Assembly: GCF_039555335.1 (NCBI RefSeq)
Contig: NC_092646.1
Span: 29,193,780 to 29,257,779 of the forward strand
Length of the DNA stretch: 64,000 nucleotides
Reading direction: 5' to 3'
DNA from: Amphiura filiformis
Taxonomy: Eukaryota; Echinodermata; Ophiuroidea; Amphilepidida; Amphiuridae
Positions 22,901 through 32,000 of the stretch are shown piece by piece. Positions within the stretch are counted from its first letter, which is position 1. The number at the start of each line of letters is the position of its first letter. Below the pieces are notes generated by a model that had not been told where the DNA came from, did no database searches, and worked only from the letters and a program-made list of their open reading frames with translations. A program made the translations under genes and the position numbers.

Positions 22901-25785
22901 TAATCACTCTTCAAGGAAGCATTTTACTACAACCCCGTATAAAGAATTTATGACCGTCCCTGCCATTTTTTTTTCTAATGCATAATTCATTAGCCCGAAA
23001 TGCAGACTCATTGAGCATTTTGTACCGTAAGAACTTCGTGGCAACATGGAAAACGTAGCCCAAACCTGAGTGACAGAATGATTTGTCATGGCAATCCGGC
23101 TATTATTTCGCCCAATAGTCGTGTTTCAAGTTCCAATTCGAATACATACTGCTTTCGGCAGAAAAAAAATACCAGTACATTCAGTTTCAAGATGTGTGCA
23201 TGCACAAAACTTGTTGACAAAAAAAATACCATCCGTTTCTTGTAATTAGGGCAAATTCAGCGATGTGTGACAGCGACATTAGTGTGAAGCTGTGTGAAAA
23301 GCCGCTGTTCAACAAAAACACCTATTCTGCTTGTTGTTATTCGCTGTCGAAGTGATGTAATAATCGGAATAACTGTCATAACAATAGGTGAAAACAATAA
23401 TGTTGAATGTATCGCGATGCACTGCAAGCAGTTTATACACATCACTTGTGGATGTCTGCAATCATAATACAATACCGCTCTTTTCAAAGATACTAATCTT
23501 ACATGTGCGAGTGATCAGCATGATATGAGTAATCTATAGAATTACGATCCAAGTCTTTATCCCTGCTCTTTGACATCTCTAGTCGTGTTCACACGGTCGG
23601 ACGTAAGTCACTTAATACCGGTAATAAGTCACTATTACCGGTTATATTAATAAAGTCGCTTATTACCGGTAATAACTCACTTATGTCCGACCGTGTGAAC
23701 ACGACTTTTGATTCAATGCAGAGGTATGCCGCGTGAATGTACTAGTGCAGCGCGATATATTCAAAAATTGTTATGGTAGTTAATCGGAATATTACGTCAC
23801 TTCGACAGCGAATATCATATGTCTTGTTTTCAGAATTGGGCAATGTGACGTTAGCCTTTGCAATGATCGGGAAATTCTGTATATCAGGATCGTATGCAGT
23901 TGTATACCTATTTGCTACCGAGTTGTTTCCCACATCGATAAGGTAAAACATTGAGACCATTTCAATAGCATGATTATATAGATATTGTCTCAACATGTGC
24001 TCCAATATGTAGCCTACGTAAAGAAGCTCTTCAGAAAGAAACTGTAGAGAGGTTGCGATTCCCGGACGCGTGATTGTACGCCCGTCTATGGCACGTATTT
24101 TGTATAATGAAAGTGAGAAACTTGGGTTTTCTGCGATAAACCAGGGTTTTCGATCGATAAACCTGGTTTCTCGGTTCGAAAAGCAAAATTTTTGAAATCG
24201 CCATTTTATATCGAATTTGATAAAGCAAGGAGAAACAATAAACCCGTTTTTTCGTTTCTTCTTGAAGGAATGTCGGCATTGGAATGGGCTCATTCTCCGG
24301 TTCTGTATGCAGTATGATATCTCCATATATCTTATTATTAGCTGATATTGTCTCCCAAGAACTACCCTTTATTATATTTGCAAGCGTTTCTTTCGTTGCT
24401 GGAATTCTGTTGTTACTACTGCCAGAAACACTGGGAAGGAAATTACCGGAAACTCTGGAAGAAGGAGAACTCGTAGGAAAGTAAGTTAATATTAAAGGAG
24501 CGAGCGAGTAAGGCACTACTCTTCTCCTATATTCCTATACTTAGAGGTACGTAATAGAGAGATTGCGACGTCATTGTGCTGTGCAACCGTGCGTTTATAC
24601 GGCGTTCAAAGCGGCGTTCAATATTGCTAGTCTCGATTCCAAGCTGGATTTTGCTCATTTGTCACGAAGAATAACAAGGCGGCTGGAACAAAGACTAACA
24701 TCTAATCTGGTCACAAGAGGGCGAAGCGCTTGAAATTTAATGGTCACCGGGTCTTATGTCTACTTCAATACATCATGCTTTTGATTTTGACTAAAAACCA
24801 AGGTTAACATGCTGCTTAAAATTAAATTCTTAAGTGCTTTCCCAATATTATGCCTATGGTTGCCAAAAATATATTTTGGTAGATTAAGGACCACTGCATC
24901 CGTTATCATGACTTTACTTTCAAAATGAGACTTTTCGTGGTGAAAATTAGGCGCGTTACATGAAACATCGTGATGCCGTAAAAATTTCGATTTCAACGTG
25001 GACCGTGCGTTTGTATCAAAAAGGCAAATCGCAATCCAAATTATCACTCGCATTTCAATGGACAATATGCACTAGGATCCAGAACATGCTCATCTATCAG
25101 GGCACAGTTCTTTAACCCCAATACATTTGATACATTGCATGCATGACCTTTGAAATTTTGAGTACAAAAAACTCATACTCTGAAACTTAAGGTCGAATTT
25201 TGCACTATGATTGTTTAATTGGGGTTATTGAACTATGCAATAGGGATGAGGCTATTGTGTTCCATAGTGATGTACATATGAGCCGTGCGTTTGAATGAAG
25301 TAAAATAATACCTCAATGCTGCTTTATAATAATGATTTCTTAAAAACAAAAATGATCTTATTAATAGTTAGTATTTCCTCTGTATGTTCATTATCCTTGA
25401 CTCTCATGATAAAGTGCATTTTCAACGCAGTCTCCACGTTAATTTTGACGTACGTAATTCATTCGCTATACATGTAGTGACGGGTTTCTCGCAATAGAAG
25501 AGACGCAGAAGGCTGGTAATATTTCGGGCGGTCACGGTAATCGGCATGTGCCGGTATGATGCATACTGATTAATTTCGAAGGACGTCCGGGGAAGGACGG
25601 AGTGCGTTCATGGTTTATTTACCTAATTTTAATTGCTCCATGCCAATATAATCATGATAATCCGATCTGTGTTTTGTATTCTTTACAGAGGCTTGTCAAT
25701 TTGGCAGCGGATAAAAGGAGACACACAAGATGAATTTGACGAGAAATCCGCCAAACTTAATACAAGTTATGGAAGCACACAATGA
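4616..25785 (+). CDS. Gene A: SLC22-family organic-ion transporter, 10 exons, broken at exon 4
   Basis: Exons: 4616-4966, 5997-6143, 7869-7980, 9155-9315, 10385-10518, 10731-10822, 12431-12651, 23834-23942, 24268-24480, 25689-25785. SLC22 proteins are plasma-membrane major facilitator carriers of organic ions. Family marks seen in order: DDILKNLGEFGRYQK at the N-terminus, a Cys-rich first extracellular loop ending GWVYDT, FDLVC, motif A (GYLADIVGRKP), GPSKRALAG, ESPRWL, TEDL...DPYLAFF, ELFPTSIR and LPETLGRKLPETLEE, then a stop. All exons but the fourth are open and phase-compatible. Exon 4 carries an in-frame TGA and is 8 nt shorter than its gene B counterpart. Leaving it out gives 1,476 nt, a multiple of three (491 residues plus stop). 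The start ATG aligns with gene B's and has A at -3. Substrate is not deducible. It may be a pseudogene, a splice-rescued gene, or an assembly artefact. Confidence 0.85.
5997..6143 (+). CDS. Gene A exon 2: TM2 and MFS motif A
   Basis: 49 codons, phase 0 to phase 0, preceded by a good acceptor (TTTCTTGTTTCAG) and followed by GTATTA. It begins FDLVCGQNSKRQLSK, the conserved SLC22 segment leading into TM2, and contains GYLADIVGRKP, the TM2-TM3 loop signature of the major facilitator superfamily. The frame is intact, unlike the homologous exon of gene B. Confidence 0.93.
7869..7980 (+). CDS. Gene A exon 3: TM3-TM4
   Basis: 37 codons plus one base, phase 0 to phase 1; acceptor TTTTCATCATAG, donor GTAAGG. 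It encodes hydrophobic sequence with VSVGVGASFSPSFPVFC and FLLGVTASGVFVVAIVI. Length and phase equal gene B exon 3 exactly. Confidence 0.9.
9155..9315 (+). pseudogene. Gene A exon 4: TM5-TM6, frame-broken
   Basis: Homologous to gene B exon 4 but 161 nt instead of 169. From the expected phase it reads ATELVGPSKRALAG and a TM5-like stretch ending ALIAWRLRA, then meets TGA at 9265-9267 where gene B has TGG (the Trp of RDW). After a net 8-nt loss the family-like reading resumes in another frame (LQTIPSAVFLTYY), ending at donor GTAATG. Splice sites look usable but the exon cannot be translated through in one frame. A sequencing or assembly error is possible. Confidence 0.8.
9690..9880 (+). repeat. 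GTGA tetranucleotide microsatellite
   Basis: Long (GTGA)n with occasional GCGA units, inside gene A intron 4. It generates a spurious Ser-Leu-Thr-His reading frame on the minus strand. Confidence 0.95.
10106..10159 (+). repeat. ATT trinucleotide microsatellite
   Basis: Uninterrupted (ATT)n in gene A intron 4, about 210 bp before exon 5. Confidence 0.95.
10385..10518 (+). CDS. Gene A exon 5: ESPRWL and central cytosolic loop
   Basis: It encodes ESPRWLLSKGRKEEAKTI and the following charged loop to LEDMK; donor GTGAGT at 10519, ending at phase 0. The only visible acceptor is GTGTTCCAG at 10384, which starts the exon at phase 1. Gene B's equivalent starts at phase 2, seven bases before its PES codons; the matching dinucleotide here (10372-10373) is AT, not AG. 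An exon starting at 10385 cannot join exon 4 in the family frame but joins exon 3 in frame. Confidence 0.8.
10731..10822 (+). CDS. Gene A exon 6: end of central loop into TM7
   Basis: 30 codons plus two bases, phase 0 to phase 2; acceptor CACGTGACAG, donor GTAAGT. It encodes KGDIYDQRVSAW, then LLRTSNMRFKTLILYFVW, matching the end of gene B exon 5 (VRTPNMRFKT). Gene B has this region fused to the previous exon, so the 212-bp intron 10519-10730 exists only in gene A. Confidence 0.88.
11197..11360. repeat. Palindromic fold-back repeat in gene A intron 6
   Basis: GATCGGATAAGAACGAATTTT on the left pairs with AAAATTCGTTCTTGTCCGATC on the right around a spacer of about 80 bp. It directly abuts the next TIR element, and a similar TTATTGACGG-type border recurs at 12398. 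Confidence 0.6.
11364..12391. mobile_element. 1.03-kb TIR element with TA flanks (Tc1/mariner-like MITE)
   Basis: The ends are CAGGGTGTCCCAGAAAAA and its complement. Similarity between the ends continues imperfectly for about 100 bp (including GACGTAAGTCGAGAAA or AACGTAAGTCGAGAAA). TA lies on both sides (11362-11363, 12392-12393). No transposase is visible, so it is probably non-autonomous. It sits about 40 bp before gene A exon 7. Superfamily is inferred only from the TA flanks. Confidence 0.75.
12431..12651 (+). CDS. Gene A exon 7: TM7-TM9
   Basis: 221 nt, phase 2 to phase 1, donor GTAGGT. It encodes IANSMVYYMYGLAFFTEDL, then SGAVDIPAYILC, the loop DRLGRRR and a further membrane segment ending PIPNG. 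It is two codons longer than gene B's exon (extra MY). The acceptor (CTCTTTGAAAG) is weak for a pyrimidine tract and lies about 40 bp from a transposon end (12391). Confidence 0.87.
13355..13466. repeat. GTGCATGCAC-centred dispersed repeat, copy 1
   Basis: It contains ACCAGTACACTCTGTTTC, GTGCATGCACAAAACTTGTT and a tail with CATAAAACGAAC and GGATTTACTA. Related copies lie at 17968-18098 and 23170-23220, all in gene A intron 7 and all in the same orientation. Confidence 0.7.
13801..14010. repeat. Palindromic repeat in gene A intron 7
   Basis: Nested inverted repeats: TTATGTTTTG...CAAAACATAA, and a larger one pairing ATTTATTGGTCTCGCTATGA and following bases with TCATAGCTCGACCAATAAAT. A fragment of the same family (TTATTGGTCTCGCTAT) is at about 41310. 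Confidence 0.65.
15965..16107 (+). repeat. GACTCGG-rich repeat cluster 1
   Basis: Irregular iterations of GGACTCGGACTCGAGTCC-type sequence. The same motif family recurs in the same orientation at 17691-17886. Confidence 0.8.
16491..16826. mobile_element. hAT-like MITE with 8-bp target duplication
   Basis: The ends CAGTAGCGTAGCCAGC and (reverse complement) CAGGGGCGTAGCCAGC are flanked by ACATGCAT on both sides (16483-16490, 16827-16834). An 8-bp duplication is typical of hAT elements. The interior has a duplicated segment with GCTACGCGC and ATAGTGTAAAATAC. No coding capacity. Confidence 0.8.
16883..17000 (+). repeat. ATT and GATGAT microsatellite
   Basis: (ATT)n passing into (GAT)n, intronic. 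It produces a spurious poly-Met frame. Confidence 0.9.
17177..17212 (+). repeat. GGTT microsatellite
   Basis: Eight or so GGTT units, followed by a GT-rich tract to about 17320 and degenerate CCAATGACC-type repeats to 17585. Confidence 0.85.
17691..17886 (+). repeat. GACTCGG-rich repeat cluster 2
   Basis: Same motif family as 15965-16107 (GAGTCCGGACTCG, TTGGACTCGGACTTGGCTCG). Confidence 0.8.
17968..18098. repeat. GTGCATGCAC-centred dispersed repeat, copy 2
   Basis: ACCAGTACACTCTGTTTC, GTGCATGCACAAAACTTGTT and a GGATTTACTA tail, immediately left of the 5-kb duplicated block. A third, shorter copy (23170-23220) is immediately right of that block. Confidence 0.75.
19460..20148. repeat. Long hairpin, ~285-380-bp arms
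   Basis: The left arm (19460-19835) and right arm (19863-20148) are reverse complements with moderate divergence. Shared blocks include CCATCCCTAACCATGGCAGT and GCCACGTATCCAAGGTGATT. The left arm also has an internal ~80-bp tandem duplication around AACATGTTCCGTAGACGCGA. The right arm is missing from the second block. Confidence 0.85.
21165..22720. mobile_element. TIR-bounded 150-bp minisatellite, copy 1
   Basis: Terminal inverted repeats of about 45 bp include GGGAGACCGGGGCAAAGTGG on the left and CCACTTTGCCCCGATCTCCC on the right, continuing out to AGCC(C/T)GAGACGAATAT. Inside are about 9 tandem units of 149-151 bp marked by GACCAGAGGAAAAGT(A/T)TGAC. It resembles a non-autonomous DNA transposon filled by a satellite. 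Confidence 0.8.
23581..23706. mobile_element. 126-bp palindromic MITE
   Basis: AGTCGTGTTCACACGGTCGG on the left is complemented exactly on the right, with TTACCGGTAATA units in the middle. It lies about 130 bp upstream of gene A exon 8. Confidence 0.8.
23834..23942 (+). CDS. Gene A exon 8: TM10 with ELFPT motif
   Basis: 109 nt, phase 1 to phase 2; acceptor TCTTGTTTTCAG, donor GTAAAA. It encodes ELGNVTLAFAMIGKFC, a membrane segment, then ATELFPTSIR, a strongly conserved SLC22 motif. Length and phase equal gene B exon 7. It follows the 11.2-kb intron 7. Confidence 0.9.
24268..24480 (+). CDS. Gene A exon 9: TM11-TM12
   Basis: 213 nt, phase 2 to phase 2; acceptor TTCGTTTCTTCTTGAAG, donor GTAAGT. 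It encodes NVGIGMGSFSGSVCS, two membrane segments and LPETLGRKLPETLEEGEL, the family's C-terminal signature. It has the same length as gene B exon 8. Confidence 0.92.
25689..25785 (+). CDS. Gene A exon 10: cytosolic C-tail and stop
   Basis: Acceptor TTCTTTACAG. It encodes GLSIWQRIKGDTQDEFDEKS and a short hydrophilic tail, ending in TGA at 25783-25785. The phase matches exon 9. No AATAAA is visible between the stop and the inverted-repeat element that starts 243 bp downstream. Confidence 0.88.
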
Positions 25786-26027
25786 ACTTGAAACAAGCTA
25801 GATCTTCGACATATCTGTCGCTTTTTGAAACAGATTAGCACAGGTTCCGTGCCATCTGAAACCCACTGGTATAACTTAGTCAATAGAGGGCGGTGCAGTC
25901 AGCGAACTGAGCTAACAGACTCTTGATTTAGTATTAGGCCAATCAAATTAAGAAATCACCCACCACTAATTGCAACAGAAATCATTTAATCACTATTTAT
26001 TTCAGAAAAGTTCAAGTAATGGAACGG
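25786..26027. other. 3' flank of gene A
   Basis: Unique-looking AT-rich sequence; no canonical polyadenylation hexamer found. The 3' UTR may extend into the next element. Confidence 0.4.
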
Positions 26028-28054
26028 TACGGAAGCACTGAAGGGACATGTCATGTTGTCATGATGACATGATGATGACATAAATGACGACATAATTGAC
26101 GACATAATTGCGAGTTGTCACGATAAATGATGACATAATTGACGACATAATTGCGAGTTGTCACGATAATTGACATGATAATTTCGAGTTGTCGAGTTGT
26201 CACGATAAATGACGACATAATTGACGACATAATTGCGAGTTGTCACGATAAATGATGACATAATTGACGACATAATTGCGAGTTGTCACGATAATTGACA
26301 TGATAATTTCGAGTTGTCACGATAAATGACGACATAATTGACGACATAATTGCGAGTTGTCACGATAAATGATGACATAATTGACGACATAATTGCGAGT
26401 TGTCACGATAATTGACATGATAATTTCGAGTTGTCGAGTTGTCACGATACTTGACGATATAATTGTGAGTTGTCACGATAAATGATGACATAATTGACGA
26501 CATAATTGCGAGTTGTCACGATAATTGACATGATAATTTCGAGTTGTCGAGTTGTCACGATAAATGACGACATAATTGACGACATAATTGCGAGTTGTCA
26601 CGATAAATGATGACATAATTGACGACATAATTGCGAGTTGTCACGATAATTGACATGATAATTTCGAGTTGTCGAGTTGTCACGATAAATGACGACATAA
26701 TTGACGACATAATTGCGAGTTGTCACGATAAATGATGACATAATTGACGACATAATTGCGAGTTGTCACGATAATTGACATGATAATTTCGACTTGATGA
26801 GTTGTCACGATAAATGACGACATAATTGACGACATAATTGCGAGTTGTCACGATAAATGATGACATAATTGACGACATAATTGCGAGTTGTCACGATAAT
26901 TGACATGATAATTTCGAGTTGTCGAGTTGTCACGATAAATGACGACATAATTGACGACATAATTGCGAGTTGTCACGATAAATGATGACATAATTGACGA
27001 CATAATTGCGAGTTGTCACGATAATTGACATGATAATTTCGAGTTGTCGAGTTGTCACGATAAATGACGACATAATTGACGACATAATTGCGAGTTGTCA
27101 CGATAAATGATGACATAATTGACGACATAATTGCGAGTTGTCACGATAATTGACATGATAATTTCGAGTTGTCACGATAAATGACGACATAATTGACGAC
27201 ATAATTGCGAGTTGTCACGATAAATGATGACATAATTGACGACATAATTGCGAGTTGTCACGATAATTGACATGATAATTTCGAGTTGTCGAGTTGTCAC
27301 GATACTTGACGATATAATTGTGAGTTGTCACGATAAATGATGACATAATTGACGACATAATTGCGAGTTGTCACGATAATTGACATGATAATTTCGAGTT
27401 GTCGAGTTGTCACGATAAATGACGACATAATTGACGACATAATTGCGAGTTGTCACGATAAATGATGACATAATTGACGACATAATTGCGAGTTGTCACG
27501 ATAATTGACATGATAATTTCGAGTTGTCGAGTTGTCACGATAAATGACGACATAATTGACGACATAATTGCGAGTTGTCACGATAAATGATGACATAATT
27601 GACGACATAATTGCGAGTTGTCACGATAATTTACATGATAATTTCGACTTGATGAGTTGTCACGATAAATGACGACATAATTGACGACATAATTGCGAGT
27701 TGTCACGATAAATGATGACATAATTGACGACATAATTGCGAGTTGTCACGATAATTTACTTGATTATTTCGACTTGACGAGTTGTCACGATAAATGACGA
27801 CATAATTGACGACATAATTGCGAGTTGTCACGATAAATGATGACATAATTGACGACATAATTGCGAGTTGTCACGATAATTGACATGATAATTTCGAGTT
27901 GTCGAGTTGTCACGATACTTGACGATATAATTGTGAGTTGTGCGACGAGTTGTCATGATAATTGACGACATAATGTCATGATAATTTCGTGTTGTCACGA
28001 TAATTGACATGATGTCATCATGACAACATGACATGTCCCTTCAGTGCTTCCGTA
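26028..28054. mobile_element. 2.03-kb TIR element filled with a ~125-bp satellite
   Basis: Perfect 43-bp terminal inverted repeats (26028-26070 and 28012-28054) begin TACGGAAGCACTGAAGGGAC. The interior is a tandem array. Each ~125-bp unit has three subunits built on GTTGTCACGATAAATGACGA, GACGACATAATTGCGA and TTGACATGATAATTTCGA. A variant (GATACTTGACGATATAATTG) recurs at about 26446, 27301 and 27914, so longer-range copying has occurred. No coding capacity. Confidence 0.9.
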
Positions 28055-29095
28055 GAACGGTGTCTATTTCAAATTTGGTATATTGCTATTTAAACCTATA
28101 CCAATGTATCATACTGCAGTTACTGTCCGTTTTCCTATACACAATACACAGTGCTCTCACCATTGACGCGTGACCTCTACAAATGATGTATGTTGGAAGA
28201 ATGGGCACTTGCCTAGTTAACATCACTGTGTGAAAAATAACCAGCCAATATTTAACTTATTCTCCAAACTTCTAGCAAATATATTTCTCTAACATGACCT
28301 AAAATTACAGCTAGGTTAGATGTTCAGAAATAGTCGCACTTTTGTAAAATATGAGTGAGGGCAAGGCATAGCTAGCCAACTCCCGTGTTAATTGAATGGA
28401 GATTTGACCGAAAATATTGGTATCGGACCGCTCACTTCTGAAGGATGCCACAAAAAACGGTACAAGCTACATTTAAACTATTCTCTTGCAATCATCATGA
28501 TGAGTTTCTTATATAGTATGCCGAAATTGGGTACTGTAGGTGATTGACAAAGGGTCGCACTTTTGTGTTTTAGGAAGGATATGTAAACGACAGATAACAT
28601 CAAAATATGAAGAAATTATTTCCAAACCGTGTTAAGTCAACAATCATTATGTTGCTCATTTTCAAGAATGCTGGTTAACAAAAAGCAGGCCATTGTCTCA
28701 TTTCGTGAACAAAGGTCCACTACCATTGTTTCCTTACATTTCCTTTATAATCGGTTACCCAACTGAAGCTGTATTATAGCAGCTCATTGCTATATCGCAC
28801 ATATAAAACAGACACATGTGCACAGCCAGAGAAGATCCGATTTAATCAGTTGAGCTGTTTCAATGAGTGTTATCTTGGTTTAATAGCTTTTAATGGGGTT
28901 TAAGTCTTGCAAAGGTCGAGGTGAATTCTACTGTAGACATGACTGCATCATGTTCCTTTCGTCATAAGGATTCAGGAAAAGTATAGTTTGACCTATCTCC
29001 GATTTACATTCTTTGAGTTATGGGAGAAAAGGTCAAATGTCACAATTTGGATTCCACAGGGGGACAAAAATTGAAAAATGCTCTGATTTTGATTT
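28055..29095. other. Intergenic sequence without recognised features
   Basis: AT-rich, no credible ORF, no obvious repeat structure by eye. Confidence 0.4.
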
Positions 29096-32000
29096 TAAAC
29101 AAGAAATGTCTTTAAAAAAGACAATGCCTCAAGAGATTCCAGCGGGCACCATTTGTTATTAGCTTATAAGAGATACTTGAAATGCTAGCTTTAAGCCATC
29201 TTGCAATGGTAATAATTCTGTTGTATTTAATGTAGGAATACCTGCATGCCGGGTGGTAATCCGAATAATCAGTCCCAAAACAAAATAGGCCTAGGCCCTA
29301 TTCATTTACTGACATGATCGATGGACCCTGCATTTTTCAATACATTGATGCTGTAGCCTTCGTACTGAGGCTACACACAAGGAAACTAGGCTATAATCAC
29401 GTATCATGAGCCCCGGATGCTTATATATAATAGAGGGCCTCCTTCAACTCCCAACTTGTGACCACAGAAATAGCTTAATAACTGTGTAGGAAATAAAAAA
29501 AAATTGAAATTTGGACACCAGAAACTTAAGGTTGAAAGTCAAAAAGTGTCAATTGGTACACCTTTATACAGCAGAAGTTATCATACAGTGATAGTAAGAT
29601 TTTTTCAAATAAAATCTCTTTTCTGTAAAATTGATTGCTGTGCTGAAAAATGTTGCATAACGGGTACTTGCTTTTTTGTACAGGTATTCATTGTAAGGTA
29701 CCATCAATGATGGTCACAGAATTGGGAAAAATACATTTGCCCAAGTTAAATAATCACCTTTCTAAACAAAACAATTTCAATGTGAAATATCCTACTTGCA
29801 GGGTTGTCACCAGGACCAAAAAAGTACTAAAAAGGCTACTTCGAAATTTGATGATCATACCTAGCATAGGCCTAGGACAGGCCTAGGCAAAAAAAACCTT
29901 TTTTCTAATAATTTCTCCGCAAGCGTCATTTATGTCGACAAATTGTTCACATATCCACAGCAGGGTTGCAAATATACCGTACCATATGTCACTCAGAGTG
30001 CTAACAATTTGTACAGATAAATTTATCACAACAGGTAATTTGGCCATTCGTCTGCATATTACTAAAAATAACGTCATTTATGTCGACAAATTGTTCGCAA
30101 ATCCACCGGTTAGTTTTAAGGATATAATATATGGCATAAAATATGACAAATCATCAAAATAAATTTATAATGAATGCTTTTGTGGATATTTGCTAATACA
30201 ATATATACATCTGACATGTGTAGATGATTTATGTCTTCAGTAGGAATTCGGCTGAGGGAATTCCAATTGAATGAACTTTCAATAGCGTGACGAATTTTTG
30301 CGTACACTGCGCGATATACACCAGCGTGTGCGATTGTGTGTGAGTATCGCGGAAGTGAATCCAACCATGCCAACGCACTCATAGACATACCACCTAGACC
30401 CAGTGCCCATCCCTAACCAGGGCAGTAGGTGAAGCCACGTATCCAAGGTGATTTTGGTCGGTTGGTCGGACGCGGAGAAAAAAAGCGTTCATATCTGGAG
30501 AGAAAGACGCGCTTTGCGTGATTGCTGCGCCATTATCACTCGTGTCAAATGCAACATGTTCTGTACACGCGACTGGAGAGAAAGGCGCGCTGGTTTGTGT
30601 GATTCCAGCGCCATTATCGCTCGCATCAAATACAACATGTTCCGTAGACGCGAACATATCTGCTTGCTTGCGCCCAGGTATGCGTCCGTGTCAAAGTAGT
30701 TGCTAAGCAGTGTCCGCTTCACTACGCGAGTCAAAGTCACTGGTCTAGGTGCTCGTTTGTCTGGGAATGCACTCGTGATTGGTTAGCATTGTATCCAAGG
30801 TCGTGCGTTCGCGTTGTAGTTTGAAATACGCGATATACGATCGCGGTTGGATCGAGTGCAGCTGTTGAAACCTGCGTTCATTCAAAAGTCTCAGCCTCCG
30901 GTTGTAGTAAGTAGGTATGCCAGGTGAATTCAAATTTGCCATCAAACTGCATCATTTTATATATCAAATTAAAGCCCTTGAGTAAAGAAAGCCAAAACTG
31001 AAAACCTTTTTTTCATAGCACTTTCCATAGTAAAGTTACATCTTGTCAAAGATTGACTTTCATCAAAAAGATTCATCTAGCAAAATTCCCGGTGGTGTTT
31101 CTAGATCTTAGACCTCATGTTGATAGCAGCTTTTTTAATGGAACTGCTATCAAAATCCCTCTAAAATTCAATGTGCGAGTGACTTATCACCATAAAAAAT
31201 CATATATTTGGGTTAAGTGAAGTATAGACAACATATTTATGTAGGTTTCCTTGACCGGCCAGTTCTTTTATATTTCTATGTAAATATATGTATTGTGTTC
31301 TAGGCGAATTTGGCTGACTAGCAAATGTGTTAACTAAGGTTTGCCTGGCATACCTATAGTAACGCTACAAATTTCAAATGTTTGAGAGGACTTGTTCTCA
31401 TTGCTTAGGCCTACCGGGGGTACCTGTATTTTCCCGGTATTTTCACATCATATTTTAGTGGTCAAAATGATTACAAATGTGTAAATTTGCAATCATTTCG
31501 TCGTGTGTACGGCGATACTCTCGAAGAGAGGAATGTACTCACCGGTAGAAGAAGAAGAAGAAGAACGTTGTGAGTGCTACTACTTCAATAGTGAAACAGT
31601 TGACGCGAATTTCTCCAACATGTCGAATGCCCGGGTCGAATGCTAATTTATGCACCCTTATCAGCAAAAATACAGCTGATTTAGCCAAAGTGAACATGAA
31701 GTCATCGGTTATAATATTTTCCTAGCATATTGAGCTAACACCACAGCTACTTGGTTTTTACAATATACTAGTATTAAAATAAAGAAAATCAGTAAAGCTT
31801 AACCCATCGAGCGATGCTTTAAAACCGGAGACAGCCCGAGACGAATATACCTAGTATAGGGGAGACCGGGGCAAAGTGCAACACATTTTTTTTTGTGGCC
31901 CAATCAGGATTACGAAGGAAGGCAAGGCAAAATTTAAGGTTTACAAGATACATATTTGGTGCATACGCACAAATATGAACCTCGCGCCAATCGGGCCGTC

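Larger units (their letters stand above)
18100..23166 (+). repeat. 5-kb duplicated block, copy 1 (gene A intron 7)
   Basis: Collinear and highly similar to 29096-34313 in direct orientation. It starts TAAACAAGAAATGTC and ends TTTCGGCAGAAAAA. It contains, in order, unassigned sequence, a long inverted repeat (19460-20148) and a TIR-bounded 150-bp minisatellite (21165-22720). No coding frame recognised. Confidence 0.92.

Noticed and set aside
23742-24516. Minus-strand open frames of 161 and 194 codons
   Set aside because: They overlap gene A exons 8 and 9 in antisense and show no family features.
26028-28054. Possible CRISPR array
   Set aside because: Repeats are contiguous without unique spacers, are bounded by transposon-like inverted ends, and lie in an animal genome.
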